A DNA stretch of 64,000 nt from the NCBI RefSeq assembly GCF_900078705.1, contig NZ_FKIF01000002.1, positions 434,001-498,000 of the forward strand, in the 5' to 3' direction. Below, piece after piece: positions 63,036 through 64,000 of the stretch. The notes under the pieces were generated by a model. That model did not search any database. It was not told where the DNA came from and saw only the letters and a program-made list of their open reading frames with translations. Origin of the DNA: Bordetella ansorpii. Lineage in GTDB: Bacteria > Pseudomonadota > Gammaproteobacteria > Burkholderiales > Burkholderiaceae_B. The first letter of the stretch is position 1. Every line of letters starts with the position of its first letter. The translations under genes and the position numbers were made by a program.

Positions 63036-63548
63036 ATGAGCACCTATACGCTGGCGGAACTGCGGCATTTCCTGACCGACCGCTACGACGCGCTGAAGCG
63101 CCGCCTGGCCTACCAGTTGGGTAGCGAAGAGCGTGCCGGCGATGCGCTGCATGACACCTGGGTGAGACTGAACGGTCGCGATGACATGCCGCCCGTCGAC
63201 AACCCGCAGGCCTTCGTGCTGCGCATGGCCGTCAACTCGGCGGTCGACCGCTGGCGCAAGGACACCCGGCTGGTCAGTGCGTCGGAAATCGACGATCTGC
63301 TGCAGCTGGACGATGCCGAACTCGGACCGCGCCACAGCCTCGAAGCCCAGTTCGAACTGCAGCAATTGCTGCGCGTCCTGGACGAGCTGCCGGAGCGGCG
63401 GCGGCAGATATTCCTTGCCATACGCATCGATGGCGTGACGCGGAAAGAACTGTCCAAGCAATACGGCATTTCGCAACGCGCCATCGAGGCCGAATTGCGC
63501 CGCGCGCACGACTATTGCGCGCAACGGCTGGACAGGGGAGGGGTGTGA
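63036..63548 (+). CDS. ECF sigma factor, FecI type
   Basis: 170 residues. Region 2 starts at LRHFLTDRYDALKRRLAYQL and includes DALHDTWVRLNGRDD and PQAFVLRMAVNSAVDRWRKD. Region 4 has LDELPERRRQIFLAIRIDGV and RKELSKQYGISQRAIEAELR. It would direct transcription of an iron or heme receptor after an outside signal. It overlaps the FecR gene by one base (TGATG). Confidence 0.9.
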   Translation: MSTYTLAELRHFLTDRYDALKRRLAYQLGSEERAGDALHDTWVRLNGRDDMPPVDNPQAFVLRMAVNSAVDRWRKDTRLVSASEIDDLLQLDDAELGPRHSLEAQFELQQLLRVLDELPERRRQIFLAIRIDGVTRKELSKQYGISQRAIEAELRRAHDYCAQRLDRGGV

Positions 63549-64000
63549 TGCAAGATCCCATCCTCGACAAGCAGGCGCGCGACTGGCTGCGCCACCTGAC
63601 GTCCGGGCAGGCCACCGGCCGGGACGTGAAGCAGTTCGAACAGTGGCGCGACGCCAGCGCCGAGCACCGGGCGGCCTGGAACAGCGCGCGCCGGACCTGG
63701 CGCGACCTGGGCGACCTGGGACGCGCCTGGCGCGAGCGCCGGCCCGCCGAGCAGCCGCGCCGTTCGCGGCGCAGGCTGATTCTGGGCGCGGGGCTGGCGG
63801 CGGGCGGCGCCGCGGCCACCGCGCTGGCGATGTTCCCGCCGATGGCGCTCTGGCCGTCGCTGCGCGAATGGGGCGCGGACTATCGCACGGCGGTCGGCGA
63901 GCAGCGCCGGCTCGCGCTGGCCGGCGACGTGCATGTCGTCATGAACACGCGCACCAGCCTGTCGGCCTGGCTCGAGGCCGGGCAGCAGCGCATCGAGCTG
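63548..64000 (+). CDS. FecR-family sigma regulator, 3' partial
   Basis: 151 codons are visible, open to the right edge. The N-terminal cytosolic part has ARDWLRHLTSGQATGRDVKQ and WRDASAEHRAAWNSARRTWRDL, typical of DUF4880/FecR. A membrane segment (LILGAGLAAGGAAATALAMF) is followed by the periplasmic FecR domain start, YRTAVGEQRRLALAGDVHVV. It controls the FecI-type sigma factor in response to the STN signal. A TonB-dependent receptor is expected beyond the edge. Confidence 0.9.
   Translation, partial: MQDPILDKQARDWLRHLTSGQATGRDVKQFEQWRDASAEHRAAWNSARRTWRDLGDLGRAWRERRPAEQPRRSRRRLILGAGLAAGGAAATALAMFPPMALWPSLREWGADYRTAVGEQRRLALAGDVHVVMNTRTSLSAWLEAGQQRIEL

Overview
The window looks like the chromosome of a GC-rich betaproteobacterium in the Alcaligenaceae (Bordetella/Achromobacter-like). 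This is inferred from the order mnmG-rsmG-parA-GNAT-parB, a tRNA-tuf-secE-nusG-rplKAJL-rpoBC block followed by rpsL-rpsG-fusA-tuf-rpsJ, and a Bug-type tctCBA transporter with its own TctDE two-component system. No database search was possible. Protein families were recognised from motifs, and identities between copies were judged by eye.

1-13.6 kb is an extracellular polysaccharide locus. It has an initiating sugar transferase (cut by the left edge), a WecG/TagA/CpsF glycosyltransferase, a GMC oxidoreductase with an NAD-dependent epimerase, a Wzx-like flippase, a membrane-anchored GH44-like glycosidase, a Wzy-like polymerase, a Wza-like export lipoprotein, a Wzc-like chain-length protein whose kinase domain has a broken Walker A motif, and a DUF6492-like putative glycosyltransferase. 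13.6-21.4 kb starts with a cluster of DnaA boxes, followed by tctDE-tctC-tctB-tctA, a PLP aminotransferase and a cold-shock protein.

21.4-25.1 kb has no intact gene. It carries a second DnaA-box cluster around an AT-rich stretch (the best oriC candidate), a decayed IS21-type istA relic, and four strong parS sites, the last of which overlaps the mnmG promoter. The segregation genes parA and parB follow, so origin, parS and ParAB sit together.

25.1-45.4 kb is the mnmG-parB block, an L-asparaginase, tRNA-Tyr/Gly/Thr-tuf, tRNA-Trp-secE-nusG and the rplKAJL-rpoBC operon, with attenuator-like and terminator hairpins. 45.7-51.1 kb is a signalling island: a kinase-like protein lacking its N-lobe and carrying a PEGA-like tail, a CHASE2-PAS histidine kinase, its response regulator, and a divergent atypical OmpR-type regulator.

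51.1-56.5 kb is the str operon ending in rpsJ. A strong terminator follows rpsJ, and the rest of the S10 operon is not in the window. Next comes a leftward orphan type VI secretion operon (vgrG, a cysteine-rich anchored protein, two tandem 275-residue paralogs of unknown function, a 200-residue unknown, PAAR). This is the best candidate here for an undescribed effector/immunity system. The right end starts an iron-type cell-surface signalling cluster: a stand-alone STN-domain protein, a FecI-type sigma factor and a FecR regulator cut by the edge.
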